A stretch of 64,000 nucleotides of DNA from Thermohalobaculum sp039821125. GTDB taxonomy: Bacteria > Pseudomonadota > Alphaproteobacteria > Rhodobacterales > Rhodobacteraceae. The position numbers and the translations under genes are program-made. The notes under the pieces were generated by a model. It was not told the DNA's origin. It saw nothing but the letters and a program-made list of their open reading frames with translations, and did no database searches. Below are positions 32,475-42,484 of the stretch, piece after piece; the first letter of the stretch is position 1, and every line of letters starts with the position of its first letter. The stretch lies in assembly GCA_039821125.1 (NCBI GenBank), contig JBCBOR010000002.1, positions 1-64,000 of the forward strand, in the 5' to 3' direction.

Positions 32475-33833
32475 ATGACCGTCAGTGCGTCCACGATTGC
32501 CGCGATCCGCTTTGGCTATGGCTATCACCCGGATCAGCCGCCGCCGCGCGGGGCTGACGATCTGCTGACCCAGATCCGGCGCGGGACCCGGGCGCGGCCC
32601 ATCTTTCCGGTCGAGCCGATTGCGAAACGCGCCGATGAGGTCCGCCGGATGTTTGCCATCCGAAAGGCCTCGGGCCGGTCGGATGAATTCCGCCAGATGC
32701 GCCGAAAGATCCGCCACAAGACAGTCCGTGAGGGGGTTGACGGGCTGCTCCACCGCGCTCTCTCGCCGAACGGGATGTTCGAGCGGCTGACCGCTTTCTG
32801 GCTTGACCATTTCTCCGTCGGATTCCGCAATGCGGTGCATACGCGGACGCTGGTGCCCTTCGAGCACGACGCGATCCGGGCGCATCTGAATGGCCGGTTC
32901 GCCGACATGCTGACCGCCGTGGCGCAACACCCGGCCATGCTGGTGTTCCTCGATCAGGGGGCAAGCATTGGTCCGAATTCGCGCGCAGGGTCGCGCCGCG
33001 GACGCGGGTTGAACGAGAACCTGGCGCGGGAAATTCTCGAACTGCACACGATGGGGGTGGATGGTCCCTACACGCAGAAAGACGTGCGCGAATTCGCAGA
33101 GTTGCTGACGGGCTATGGTGTGAAGCTTCGGGACGGCGCTTTTCAGTTCTTCCCGACGCGCGCCGAGCCCGGGGCCGAGACCGTTCTCGGCACGACCTAT
33201 GGCGGCGATCCGCCCCGCGCCGAGCATGCCCACGCGCTGTTCGAGGATCTGGCGATGCACTCTGCGACCGCCGATCACATCGCGCACAAGCTGGCCGTGC
33301 ACTTTGTTGCCGATGATCCGGACCCGGATCTCGTGCGCCATATCGCGGCGGCGTGGAAGCGAAGCCGAGGCAACCTGCCCCGCGTCTACGAAGCACTGCT
33401 CGATCATCCCGCCGCATGGGACGCGTTCGGGGCCAAGGTCAAGCGCCCCGAAGAGCTGATCGTGTCAACCCTGAGGGCGGGCGGGCTCACCCGGGCCGAG
33501 GCGAAGGCCATCGACCGCCGCCCGAGGTCCCATATCATCCGGGATCTCAAGCGGATGAACCAGCCGCTGCACCAGCCGCCGGGGCCGCAGGGCTGGCCAG
33601 AGGACGCCGAGGCCTGGATCACCCCGCAAGGCCTTGCCGCCCGGCTTGATTTCGCAGGCACCACCGGCCAGCGGCTTGCCAAGGCTCGGCAGGATCTTGA
33701 CCCCAGGCGTTTTGCGCAAACCGCACTGCAGGACGCGCTGCGCCCCGAGACCGCCTTTGCCGTCGGCGGCGCGCCCGAGCGGTGGGAGGGGCTGGCCCTG
33801 GTTCTCGCCTCGCCCGAATTCAACCGACGCTAA
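32475..33833 (+). CDS. DUF1800 domain protein
   Basis: 452 residues. DUF1800 hallmarks: LTAFWLDHFSVG, LNENLAREILELHTMGVDGPYTQKDVREFAELLTGY and IAHKLAVHFVADDPD. The family is always encoded with a DUF1501 protein, as here (13-bp gap), and is thought to act outside the cytoplasm in a polymer- or sulfated-compound-related process, but the biochemistry is unknown. No obvious signal peptide in this member. Confidence 0.92.
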   Translation: MTVSASTIAAIRFGYGYHPDQPPPRGADDLLTQIRRGTRARPIFPVEPIAKRADEVRRMFAIRKASGRSDEFRQMRRKIRHKTVREGVDGLLHRALSPNGMFERLTAFWLDHFSVGFRNAVHTRTLVPFEHDAIRAHLNGRFADMLTAVAQHPAMLVFLDQGASIGPNSRAGSRRGRGLNENLAREILELHTMGVDGPYTQKDVREFAELLTGYGVKLRDGAFQFFPTRAEPGAETVLGTTYGGDPPRAEHAHALFEDLAMHSATADHIAHKLAVHFVADDPDPDLVRHIAAAWKRSRGNLPRVYEALLDHPAAWDAFGAKVKRPEELIVSTLRAGGLTRAEAKAIDRRPRSHIIRDLKRMNQPLHQPPGPQGWPEDAEAWITPQGLAARLDFAGTTGQRLAKARQDLDPRRFAQTALQDALRPETAFAVGGAPERWEGLALVLASPEFNRR

Positions 33834-33846
33834 GGGAGATGACACC

Positions 33847-35019
33847 ATGATGTCCCGCACCACACTCTCCCGCCGCGCGTTTCTGGGCACCGCCTGTTCC
33901 GCCGCAGCCTCGCCTCTCTTCACCCCTGTCGTGCTGGCCGAGACGCCGGGCGAGAACCGGCTGGTCGTGATCATCCTGCGCGGGGGCATGGACGCGCTGG
34001 GGGTTGTGCAACCCTATGGCGACCGGGCGCTGCGCGGCCTGCGGCCGGCCTTGGCGGCGCGTCCGGGCGATGGCCTGCTCGATCTCGACGGGTTCTTTGG
34101 ACTCGCCGATCCGTTCCAGCGGCTGATGCCGCTCTGGTCGGCCGGAGAGCTGGGCTTCGTCCACGCCGTCTCGACCCCCTATCGCAACAAGCGCAGTCAT
34201 TTCGATGGCCAGGATCTGCTCGAGAACGGCGGCAACGCCGCGAACGGCGCGCTGACCGCAGGGCGCGATGGCTGGCTCAACCGGGCTCTGGCAAGGATAC
34301 CGGGCGCGCGCGCCGAATACGCCATGGCCGTCGGTCAGGAACGGCTGTTGCTGCTCGAGGGCGAGGCCCCTGCGGCGTCCTGGTCGCCGACCAATGAACT
34401 GTCGCTGCAGGAGGATGACCGGCGCCTTCTCTCGCTGCTCTATGCGGGCGATCCGCTCTTTGCAGCGGCGCTGAAGGAAGCCGACATGCTGAGCAGCGGA
34501 TCAGATATGGAGCGCCAGCGCAACGAGACCGGGGCCACTCTGGCCGGGTTCGCAGCCGATCAGCTGAACAAGCAATCGCGGATAGCGGCATTCTCGATCG
34601 GCGGATGGGACACCCATCGCAATCAGGGACGCGCGATCAATCGGCCTGCGAGCAGCTTTGTCGAAGCCTTGCTGACCCTGAAACAACGGCTTGGCGCGAA
34701 CTGGCAGCACACCACCGTACTCGCCATGACCGAATTCGGGCGAACCGCGCGCGAGAACGGCTCGAAAGGGACCGATCACGGCACGGGCGGGCTGATGGTG
34801 CTGGCCGGTGGCGCGGTGCGCGGTGGCCGCGTGCTGGGCGATTGGCCGGGTCTGGGGGATGGCGCGCTTTACCAGGAGCGCGACTTGATGCCGACGGATG
34901 ATGTCCGGCGTTATGCGGCATGGGCGCTGGCAGGCATGATGAACCTTGATCGATCCGATCTCGAAACATCAATCTTTCCGGGGTTGGACATGGGGGGCGA
35001 TCCGGGCATGCTTGCCTGA
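33847..35019 (+). CDS. DUF1501 domain protein, Tat-exported
   Basis: 390 residues with a twin-arginine signal, SRRAFLGTACSAAAS, cleaved near residue 30. DUF1501 (alkaline phosphatase/sulfatase-like fold) shows LVVIILRGGMDALGVVQPYGD, RNKRSHFDGQDLLENG and TEFGRTARENGSKGTDHGTGG, the last with conserved His of a metal site. It pairs with the preceding DUF1800 gene; function unknown. Confidence 0.92.
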   Translation: MMSRTTLSRRAFLGTACSAAASPLFTPVVLAETPGENRLVVIILRGGMDALGVVQPYGDRALRGLRPALAARPGDGLLDLDGFFGLADPFQRLMPLWSAGELGFVHAVSTPYRNKRSHFDGQDLLENGGNAANGALTAGRDGWLNRALARIPGARAEYAMAVGQERLLLLEGEAPAASWSPTNELSLQEDDRRLLSLLYAGDPLFAAALKEADMLSSGSDMERQRNETGATLAGFAADQLNKQSRIAAFSIGGWDTHRNQGRAINRPASSFVEALLTLKQRLGANWQHTTVLAMTEFGRTARENGSKGTDHGTGGLMVLAGGAVRGGRVLGDWPGLGDGALYQERDLMPTDDVRRYAAWALAGMMNLDRSDLETSIFPGLDMGGDPGMLA

Positions 35020-35040
35020 GCCATCCGCCGGAGACCTCCC

Positions 35041-35766
35041 ATGCCTTACGAAAACGATCTAGGCCAGCCCATCGGTGCGCCGCTGCCCGACTGGACGCCG
35101 CCGCCGCGTCCCGCACGTCAGATGATGGAGGGGCGATACTGCCGGCTCGAGCCGCTGAGCGCGGATCATGCCGAGGACCTTTTCGCGGCACACAGTACCG
35201 ACACTGAGGGGCGGATGTGGACCTATTTGCCAGAGGGTCCGTTCGAGACGCTGGAGACGTTCCGTCCGTTCGTCGAGACACTGGTCGCCAGCGAAGACCC
35301 GCTACACTATGCGATTGTGGTCGACGGTCGGGCCGTAGGCTCGGCGAGCTATCTGCGCATCGCGCCCGCCGCCGGATCGATCGAGGTCGGCTACATCACC
35401 TACTCGCCCCTTTTGCAGCGCACTCGCGCCTCGACCGAGGCGATGTTCCTGATGATGGAATGGGCGTTCGAAGCGGGCTATCGCCGGTACGAATGGAAAT
35501 GCAACGGGCTGAATGCACCCTCACGCCGGGCGGCGGAACGGCTTGGGTTCTCGTATGAAGGCGTCTTTCGCCAGATGCAGATCGTCAAAGGCGCCAACAG
35601 GGACACCGCCTGGTTCGCGGCAATCGACGCGGAATGGCCAGCACTGAAGGTGGCGTTCGAGACATGGCTGGCACCGTCGAACTTCGATGCCGACGGTCAG
35701 CAGATCCAGCGCCTCGGCGATCTGACGCGGCCCATCCTGGTGGCGCGGGACCCATCGCAATCTTGA
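35041..35766 (+). CDS. GNAT family N-acetyltransferase (RimJ/RimL-like)
   Basis: 241 residues. The GNAT fold is seen from YCRLEPLSADHAEDLF to WKCNGLNAPSRRAAERLGFSYEG, the latter the acetyl-CoA binding helix with the typical N-x-x-S-x-x-x-A-x-x-x-G-F. Target (protein N-terminus or small amine) unknown. It follows DUF1501 by 21 bp with GGAGACC as ribosome site. Confidence 0.88.
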   Translation: MPYENDLGQPIGAPLPDWTPPPRPARQMMEGRYCRLEPLSADHAEDLFAAHSTDTEGRMWTYLPEGPFETLETFRPFVETLVASEDPLHYAIVVDGRAVGSASYLRIAPAAGSIEVGYITYSPLLQRTRASTEAMFLMMEWAFEAGYRRYEWKCNGLNAPSRRAAERLGFSYEGVFRQMQIVKGANRDTAWFAAIDAEWPALKVAFETWLAPSNFDADGQQIQRLGDLTRPILVARDPSQS

Positions 35767-35841
35767 TCCCGGGCAAGCCGCGAGTTGTAAGCCGGGCCAA
35801 CTCGGCATAGATCGGGCCCTGAGACGACAAGGGGACCCGCC

Positions 35842-36411
35842 ATGCCTGATCGCCGACCCGAGGTGCTGGATTTTCTGCTGACGCGCCGCTCGCGCCCTGC
35901 CAAGACGTTGGGGCCTGAGGCGCCGGACCGGGCCGAGATCGAGACACTGCTGACCGCGGCTTCGCGCACGCCGGATCATGGCAAGCTGGCGCCCTGGCGG
36001 TTTGTCGTGATCACCGAAGGGCGGGACGAGATCGCGCAGGTTTTCACCTCCCATGCGGAGCGCGCCGGGCTCGAGCCGGACAAGATCGAGAAGAACGCGC
36101 TCTCGTTTTCCTATGGCGGGGTGATCATCGCCGTGATTGCCTGCCCTGTCGCCGGTCACAAGATCCCGGTCTGGGAGCAGGAACTGGCTGCAGGCGGCGT
36201 TTGCCTTGCGCTTTTGAACGCAGCACTGGCTGCAGGCTGGGGCGCGAACTGGCTGACCGGGCCGCTGGCGCGCGACGAGGGCTTTCTGGCCGAAGCGCTT
36301 GGCTGCGCGCCGGGCGAGTTCGTCGCAGGCTTTCTTCATATCGGCAACGAACAGGTCGCCCCGGCCGATCGCGACCGGCCGGACATCGCGGGGATCACCA
36401 CATGGCGCTGA
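35842..36411 (+). CDS. nitroreductase family flavoprotein
   Basis: 189 residues of the FMN/NAD(P)H nitroreductase fold: LTRRSRPAKTLGPEAP near the N-terminus (FMN phosphate), ASRTPDHGKLAPWRFVVI, and AAGWGANWLTGPLARDEGF. YdjA-like short subfamily. Physiological substrate unknown. The stop overlaps the next gene by 10 bases. Confidence 0.9.
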   Translation: MPDRRPEVLDFLLTRRSRPAKTLGPEAPDRAEIETLLTAASRTPDHGKLAPWRFVVITEGRDEIAQVFTSHAERAGLEPDKIEKNALSFSYGGVIIAVIACPVAGHKIPVWEQELAAGGVCLALLNAALAAGWGANWLTGPLARDEGFLAEALGCAPGEFVAGFLHIGNEQVAPADRDRPDIAGITTWR

Positions 36412-37109
36412 TCATCGATTTCTTCCGGGCCATCGGGCAGATCCCCGATGGGCGCTTCCTGTTCGTCGTGCTGAAGGCGCTGGGGTTGACGATCCTCCTG
36501 CTGGTCTTGGCCGCAGCAGGTGCGGGTTGGCTGGCGGGCTTCATCCCCACGAGCCTCGGCGACTGGCCGCTGATCGGCGAGGTGACGCTGCCCAGCCTTG
36601 GCCTGCAGGGTCTGGCAATCGGCGCGGTGATCTTCGCATCAAGCTTCCTGATGATCCCCGTCGCGGCGATGTTTGTCGGCTTCTTCCTGGACGAGGTCGC
36701 CGACGTGGTCGAGGCACGGCACTATCCGAACCAGCCCGAGCCGCGCCGGGGCACGTTCCTCTCGGATGTCGGGGCGGCGGTGCGCTTTACCGGGACAGTG
36801 ATCCTTGTGAACCTGCTGGCACTGATCCCGATCCTGATCTTCCTGGTCATCTTCCCCCCGTTCGCGGCCGCGATTGCGTATGGCATCAACGGGTATCTTT
36901 TGGGCCGCGAGTATTTTGAACTGGTTGCAGCCCGTCATGTCCCCGTCACCGAAGCCGCCGCTCTGCGCCGCAAGAACTGGGGCAAGGTCTGGTTTGCGGG
37001 GGTTCTGATGGCGGTGCCGCTGACCATCCCGATCATGAACCTGATCGTGCCCGTTCTGGGCGTTGCGACGATCACGCACCAGTATCACAGGCTCCGGACC
37101 CCGGCCTGA
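36402..37109 (+). CDS. EI24 domain membrane protein (CysZ-like)
   Basis: 235 residues starting MALIIDFFRAIGQ within the end of the nitroreductase gene. Four hydrophobic stretches (about 22-48, 70-90, 120-165, 195-220). The family pattern PRRGTFLSDVGAAVRFTGT and NGYLLGREYFELVAARH marks EI24/CysZ-type proteins; some transport sulfate, most are uncharacterised. Confidence 0.88.
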   Translation: MALIIDFFRAIGQIPDGRFLFVVLKALGLTILLLVLAAAGAGWLAGFIPTSLGDWPLIGEVTLPSLGLQGLAIGAVIFASSFLMIPVAAMFVGFFLDEVADVVEARHYPNQPEPRRGTFLSDVGAAVRFTGTVILVNLLALIPILIFLVIFPPFAAAIAYGINGYLLGREYFELVAARHVPVTEAAALRRKNWGKVWFAGVLMAVPLTIPIMNLIVPVLGVATITHQYHRLRTPA

Positions 37110-37143
37110 CGCGAGGGTGCGTCGATCTCGCGTCGGCAGCGGT

Positions 37144-37416
37144 CTAGCGGGCCGATGGCGGCGTGAACCAGGGGATGTCGTCAAGCGTCAGCACGTCATA
37201 GGCCAGCACGCCATAGACCAGCGCGAAGACCGCGATGGCTGTCAGCGTGGTGATCACCAGCTTGCGCTTGATCTGTGCATCGCTCGGTGCGCTGGCCGGG
37301 GTGCCCGGCTCGACATCGCCCGCTTCCTGCTGGCTGACCTGACCGAAGGGCAACACGCAGAAGAACGTGATGGCCCAGATCGTTGCAAACAGCACGATCG
37401 CCGATGTGACGGTCAT
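37144..37416 (-). CDS. DUF1467 family membrane protein
   Basis: 90 residues. An N-terminal helix (SAIVLFATIWAITFFCVLPFG) and a C-terminal helix (LVITTLTAIAVFALVYGVLA) flank a polar loop, the usual DUF1467 layout in Rhodobacterales and Rhizobiales. Function unknown. It begins at the stop of the epimerase gene, so it is co-translated with it. Confidence 0.86.
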   Translation of the reverse strand: MTVTSAIVLFATIWAITFFCVLPFGQVSQQEAGDVEPGTPASAPSDAQIKRKLVITTLTAIAVFALVYGVLAYDVLTLDDIPWFTPPSAR

Positions 37417-37417
37417 C

Positions 37418-37822
<405 letters not shown>

Positions 37823-37939
37823 GCCTGTCCTCCGTCTGATCCTGGCCGGGAGGTAGAGCAGCAGCCCAAAGGAGACAAGCCCCGCCGGAACAGCGGGGCC
37901 AAAGGATCGCAGCTGTGCGTGCGACCGAACCGGGACGGC

Positions 37940-38209
37940 TCAGCCGGCCGGGCGCGGCTGGACGCTGCGCAGGCGGTCGAAGGCGGGCCCTTCGCCCTTG
38001 ATCCGGTTGTTCGGGCGGAAGGCCGGAATCGTGCGGGGGCTGTCGTCTTCGCGGGTCACGGAGACCTGCTCGGACCGGGTGTCACCGTTCAGGGTGTCCC
38101 AGAGCTGCTCGAGCTGCGAGCGGCTCTCCTGGGCAGGGTTGTCGTTCGCGCTCGCGATACCGCCCATGGCGACAGTGGCGATCAGGGCGGCGGTCAGAAA
38201 CTTGGTCAT
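37940..38209 (-). CDS. small secreted hypothetical protein
   Basis: 89 residues from MTKFLTAALIATVAMGGIASA, a Sec signal peptide cleaved after residue 21, with GAGGAG upstream. The mature part is short, polar and Arg/Pro-rich (DDSPRTIPAFRPNNRIKG). No family recognised; periplasmic. Confidence 0.75.
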   Translation of the reverse strand: MTKFLTAALIATVAMGGIASANDNPAQESRSQLEQLWDTLNGDTRSEQVSVTREDDSPRTIPAFRPNNRIKGEGPAFDRLRSVQPRPAG

Positions 38210-38396
38210 CTCAGTTCTCCTCTTGTCCGACAATCATTGCCGGGATTTTTCATCATCCGACCCGGAGCTGCGCGGCGGTTATGTTCTGTTTTGGCCTTGC
38301 CGTCTCCGGTGATCACGAGGTGGGAGCTGGGTGAACACGAAACAATCGCGCGCGGATCAAAGGAACTTGAACGAGATTGCAACACTCCGATCGACA

Positions 38397-38466
38397 AGGG
38401 TGCGTCACGGACGCACCCTACGGGGTGTTGCACTGCGCCGCGTAGGGTGCGTCCGTTACGCACCCT
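38397..38466. repeat. paired 23-nt palindromic repeats at the dnaE 3' end
   Basis: Copies at 38397-38419 and 38444-38466 in opposite orientation, arranged as at 140-208; the second has one change (GTTACG for GTGACG). The pair begins 5 bases beyond the dnaE stop, so it would be transcribed at the end of dnaE mRNA. Confidence 0.85.
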
Positions 38467-38471
38467 TGTGG

Positions 38472-41400
38472 TCAGAACTCGACGACCGCCTGCACGCCCG
38501 GCACGGCTTTGATGGCGCCGCGGATCTCGGCGGAGATGGCGTACTGGCCCGGCAGGTCGATCTCGATCAACTGGTCGGCCTCGGGCACCGGGACGATCAG
38601 CTTCACGGGACCTTCGCCGCGTCTGCGGCGCTGCTCGGTCGAGACCTGATCGAGCACGTTGCCGATCGATGACAAAGCATCGGCATCCTCGATGTGCACT
38701 TCCATGCCGACCATGGCCGCGTCCTCGGCCACCATCTCGACCGGCTGGACCGCACGGAGCATGATCCGTGACTGGTCGTCGCCATCTTCCAGTTCGACAT
38801 GGCAGACGAGGTTCTTGCCCGCCTGCAGAAGATCATCATTGTCGGACAACACATCTGAGAAGGCCATCACCTCCCAGATCCCGGTCGGGTCCGAGAACTG
38901 GATGAAGGCGAACCGTGTGCCCCGCGCCGATTTGCGGTCGCGCCGGGCTGTCAGCGTGCCCGGCACACGCGCCGCCGTGCCTGGGCGCAACTCAAGCGCC
39001 GTCTTCAACCCATTGCGTTTCAGCGCCGGCATATAGTCGTCAAGCGGATGGCCCGAGAGATAGAAGCCAACGGCGCCCTGCTCCTCGCCCAACCGTTCCG
39101 TCGGTAGCCAGTCCTGCGCGTGCGGCAGACGCGGCGGCGGCAGCGCCTCGCCCGCACCACCGAAGAGCGAGACCTGGGCGGAGTTCGCCTCCTCATGCGA
39201 GGCAGCGGAGTAATTCACCACTGCATCGAGCGCACCAAGCACCATGCGCCGGTTCCGGTTCAGGCAATCGAGCGCCCCTGCCCGCGCGAGGTTCTCGAGC
39301 GGGCGTTTGCCGACGAGTTTCAGATCGACCCTGCGCGCAAGATCGAAGAGATCCTTGAACGGGCCACCCGTTTCAGGATGCTCCCGCGCCTCGACGATCA
39401 GGCGCATGGCCTCGACCCCGACATTCTTGAGTGCGCCAAGGGCGTAGAGCACCTTGCCATCGCGCACGGTGAACATCGGCTCGGACCGGTTCACGCAGGG
39501 CGGAGCCACCTCGATCCCGGTGCGGCGGCATTCCTGCACATAGACGTTCAGCTTGTCGGTCAGATGCAGATCGAGGTTCATGACAGCAGCCATGAACTCG
39601 ACCGGGTGGTTCGCCTTGAGGTAAGCGGTCTGATACGACACCACGGCATAGGCGGCAGCGTGCGATTTGTTGAACCCGTAGTTCGCGAACTTGTCGAGCA
39701 GGTTCCAGACCTCGAGCGCCTTATCCTTGTCGACACCGTTCTCGGCCGCGCCCTCCAGAAATTTCGGACGCTCGGCATCCATTGCCTCCTGGATCTTCTT
39801 GCCCATGGCCCGGCGCAGCATGTCGGCGCCACCCAGCGAGTAGCCCGCCATCTTCCGGGCGATCTCCATCACCTGTTCCTGGTAGACGATGATGCCCTGC
39901 GTCTCGTCCAGCAGCGGGTCGATCAGGGGATGGATGCTCTCGCGTTTCTCGCGCCCGTTCTTGACGTTGCAGAACTTGGGGATGTTCTCCATCGGGCCCG
40001 GACGGTAGAGCGCGACGAGCGCCACGATATCCTCGATGCAGGTCGGCTTCATCTGGCGGAGCGCGTCGCGCATGCCCGCACTTTCCACCTGGAAGACGCC
40101 GACCGTGTCCGCCGCTGAATAGAGCGCATAAGACTTCTCGTCATCCAGCGGGATCGCCGAGATATCCAGATTGATGTCCCGCAGCTTCAGCAGATCGAGG
40201 CAGTTCTGGATCACCGTCAGAGTCTTCAGGCCGAGAAAGTCGAACTTCACCAGACCCGCGGGCTCGACCCATTTCATGTTGAACTGGGTCGCTGGCATGT
40301 CCGAGCGCGGGTCCTGATAGAGCGGGACAAGCTCCACCAGGGGCCGGTCGCCAATCACAACACCGGCGGCGTGGGTCGAGGCGTTGCGCAGCAGCCCTTC
40401 CAGCTTTTCCGAGTAATCCAGAAGGGTTGCGACGACTTCCTCGCGCCGGGCTTCCTCCTCCAGTTTAGGCTCATCCTTGCGCGCCTTGGCGATGGAGACG
40501 GGCTTGACGCCCTCGACCGGGATCAGTTTCGAGAGACGGTCGCAATGGCCATAGGACATCTGCAACACGCGGCCCACATCGCGCACGGCCATCTTCGAGA
40601 GCAAAGCGCCGAAGGTGATAATCTGGGCCACGCGGTCGCGACCGTACTTCTCCTGCACGTAAGTGATCACCTCTTCCCGCCGGTCCTGGCAGAAGTCGAT
40701 ATCGAAATCGGGCATCGAGATGCGTTCAGGGTTCAGGAACCGCTCGAACAGCAGGCCGTACCGCAATGGATCGAGATCTGTGATCGTCAGCGCATAGGCC
40801 ACCAGCGAGCCCGCGCCCGATCCGCGCCCCGGCCCAACGGGGATGTCCCGCTCCTTCGCCCATTTGATGAAGTCGGCAACGATCAGGAAATAGCCGGGAA
40901 AGCCCATGCCTTTGATGATGCCAAGCTCGAACTCGAGACGTTTTTCATACTCCTCGACGGGCGCAGCATGAGGGATCACGGCGAGCCGCGCTGCCAGCCC
41001 CTCGCGGGATTGGCGGCGCAGTTCCTCTACCTCGTCATCGGCGAACTTCGGCAGGATCTCCTTGCGGGTCCGGGCGCGGTAGGCACAGCGCCGGGCGATC
41101 TCGACAGTGTTTTCCAGCGCTTCGGGCAGATCGGCGAAGCGGGCGCACATCTCGTCTTCGGTCTTGAGGTAGTGCTCCGGCGTCAGGCGCTGGCGCTTGG
41201 GATCGTTTACATAGGCGCCCTGCCCGATGCAGAGGAAGGCATCATGCGCCTCGGCCATGCCCGGCTTGTCGTAGAACACCTCGTTCGTGGCGACCAGCGG
41301 AAGACCCCGCGTGTAGGCGAAGTCGATCAGCCCGGGCTCGGTCGCGGCTTCGTCTTCGGTACGCAGGCGGCCACCAGTGCCGTGGCGCTGAAGTTCAATG

Positions 41401-41915
41401 TAGAGCCGGTCCGGGAACGCGTGGGCAAGCGCATCGGTCAGTGTCGCGGCCTCATCGCCGCGCCCCGCTGCAACGAGGCGACCAAGTGGGCCCCGTGCTC
41501 CGCCGGTCAGGCAGATCACACCATCGGTGTGCTGTTTGAGCGTCTCGAGCGCGACCTGCGGCAAGATCGATGGGTCGGTGTCGACATAAAGCGCCGAGGT
41601 CAGCGCCATCAGGTTGAGGTACCCAGCCTCGTTCTGGGCATAGAGCGCGATGGGCGCAGGTTCGGGCGGGCGCCCACCCGGTGCGGCCTCGGTATAGGTC
41701 AGCGCCAGTTGCAGCCCGATGATCGGCTGAATGCCGGCCTTGGCGGCCCCTTCCGAGAACTCCAGCGCGCCGAACATCGCATTGGTATCGGCCACCGCGA
41801 CTGCGGGAAAGCCATGCCCGGCCACGAGGCCAGGCAATTTCTTCATCGGGATCGCCCCCTCGCGCAGCGAGTAGGCGGAATGGACGCGGAGGTGGATGAA
41901 TCGCGGTGCTGACAT
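38472..41915 (-). CDS. dnaE: DNA polymerase III alpha subunit
   Basis: 1147 residues, the normal DnaE1 length. PHP domain from the N-terminus (IHLRVHSAYSLREGAI), polymerase catalytic Asp pair in MPDFDIDF near residue 400, GRGSGAGSLVAYAL before it, helix-hairpin region about 830-880, and an OB fold about 975-1060 (VPGTLTARRDRKSARGTRFAF). It is the replicative polymerase. The REP-like pair lies at its 3' end. Confidence 0.97.
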   Translation of the reverse strand: MSAPRFIHLRVHSAYSLREGAIPMKKLPGLVAGHGFPAVAVADTNAMFGALEFSEGAAKAGIQPIIGLQLALTYTEAAPGGRPPEPAPIALYAQNEAGYLNLMALTSALYVDTDPSILPQVALETLKQHTDGVICLTGGARGPLGRLVAAGRGDEAATLTDALAHAFPDRLYIELQRHGTGGRLRTEDEAATEPGLIDFAYTRGLPLVATNEVFYDKPGMAEAHDAFLCIGQGAYVNDPKRQRLTPEHYLKTEDEMCARFADLPEALENTVEIARRCAYRARTRKEILPKFADDEVEELRRQSREGLAARLAVIPHAAPVEEYEKRLEFELGIIKGMGFPGYFLIVADFIKWAKERDIPVGPGRGSGAGSLVAYALTITDLDPLRYGLLFERFLNPERISMPDFDIDFCQDRREEVITYVQEKYGRDRVAQIITFGALLSKMAVRDVGRVLQMSYGHCDRLSKLIPVEGVKPVSIAKARKDEPKLEEEARREEVVATLLDYSEKLEGLLRNASTHAAGVVIGDRPLVELVPLYQDPRSDMPATQFNMKWVEPAGLVKFDFLGLKTLTVIQNCLDLLKLRDINLDISAIPLDDEKSYALYSAADTVGVFQVESAGMRDALRQMKPTCIEDIVALVALYRPGPMENIPKFCNVKNGREKRESIHPLIDPLLDETQGIIVYQEQVMEIARKMAGYSLGGADMLRRAMGKKIQEAMDAERPKFLEGAAENGVDKDKALEVWNLLDKFANYGFNKSHAAAYAVVSYQTAYLKANHPVEFMAAVMNLDLHLTDKLNVYVQECRRTGIEVAPPCVNRSEPMFTVRDGKVLYALGALKNVGVEAMRLIVEAREHPETGGPFKDLFDLARRVDLKLVGKRPLENLARAGALDCLNRNRRMVLGALDAVVNYSAASHEEANSAQVSLFGGAGEALPPPRLPHAQDWLPTERLGEEQGAVGFYLSGHPLDDYMPALKRNGLKTALELRPGTAARVPGTLTARRDRKSARGTRFAFIQFSDPTGIWEVMAFSDVLSDNDDLLQAGKNLVCHVELEDGDDQSRIMLRAVQPVEMVAEDAAMVGMEVHIEDADALSSIGNVLDQVSTEQRRRRGEGPVKLIVPVPEADQLIEIDLPGQYAISAEIRGAIKAVPGVQAVVEF

Positions 41916-41980
41916 GGCGTCAGCCTAGAGGTTCACCGTGCCGCGCTCCAGCCCTCTGCGCGTCGTTGAGGGGATCCGGT

Positions 41981-42232
41981 TCAGAGATAGGCCTTCGGAC
42001 CGAAGCAATGGGTCGTCAGGTCCGAGCGTTTCAGGCCCCGCTCTGCAAGCTGCTCGTCGCTGAGCGCGTTCATCGCGGCAAATACCCGGGCCCGGCGGGC
42101 GCTGTCAGATATCTCGCCAAGCGCCACCAGACCGTTGAAGATCCGCTTGCTGAGGCGCGAGATCGCGTTCCCGGCGTCTTCGATGATCCCGGCGGTGTGT
42201 GTCGTCTGCTCGATTTTTGTCGCGGTGGTCAT
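41981..42232 (-). CDS. DUF1127 domain protein
   Basis: 83 residues. The C-terminal Arg-rich segment RRARVFAAMNALSDEQLAER and GLKRSDLTTHCF is the DUF1127 pattern. Small DUF1127 proteins can bind RNA and influence phosphate and stress physiology in alphaproteobacteria. AAGGAG-like sequence precedes the ATG. Divergent from the agmatinase-family gene across a 252-bp control region. Confidence 0.88.
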   Translation of the reverse strand: MTTATKIEQTTHTAGIIEDAGNAISRLSKRIFNGLVALGEISDSARRARVFAAMNALSDEQLAERGLKRSDLTTHCFGPKAYL

Positions 42233-42332
42233 GCTCTCACTCCTTAGGAACAACTCTCCGGCCCGTGCGGCCCACGCGGAGAAAGATGGATTGCTGCACC
42301 GCTCAAACAAGACATCCGCCGATCAAGGCAGC

Positions 42333-42353
42333 TTTGCAAAAATTGCAATGCAA
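42333..42353. promoter_or_regulatory. TTTGCAA-type motif cluster in the DUF1127/ureohydrolase gap
   Basis: TTTGCAAAAATTGCAATGCAA-like spacing: TTTGCAA at 42333-42339, TTGCAA at 42344-42349 and TGCAA at 42349-42353. It resembles the 11576 site and lies in an AT-rich patch. Possible operator of the same regulator type; weaker than the first site. Confidence 0.35.
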
Positions 42354-42484
42354 CCCTCTGCGAACGTTAATGAATTTTAATTCCGGATGTGCGTCCGCAT
42401 TCGAAACATTGCGTCGCGATCTTGCTTGCCAGAGCACACGGGTTGCGCCAGTCTCTGGCGAAGCACCACAACCACGAGGTCCCG

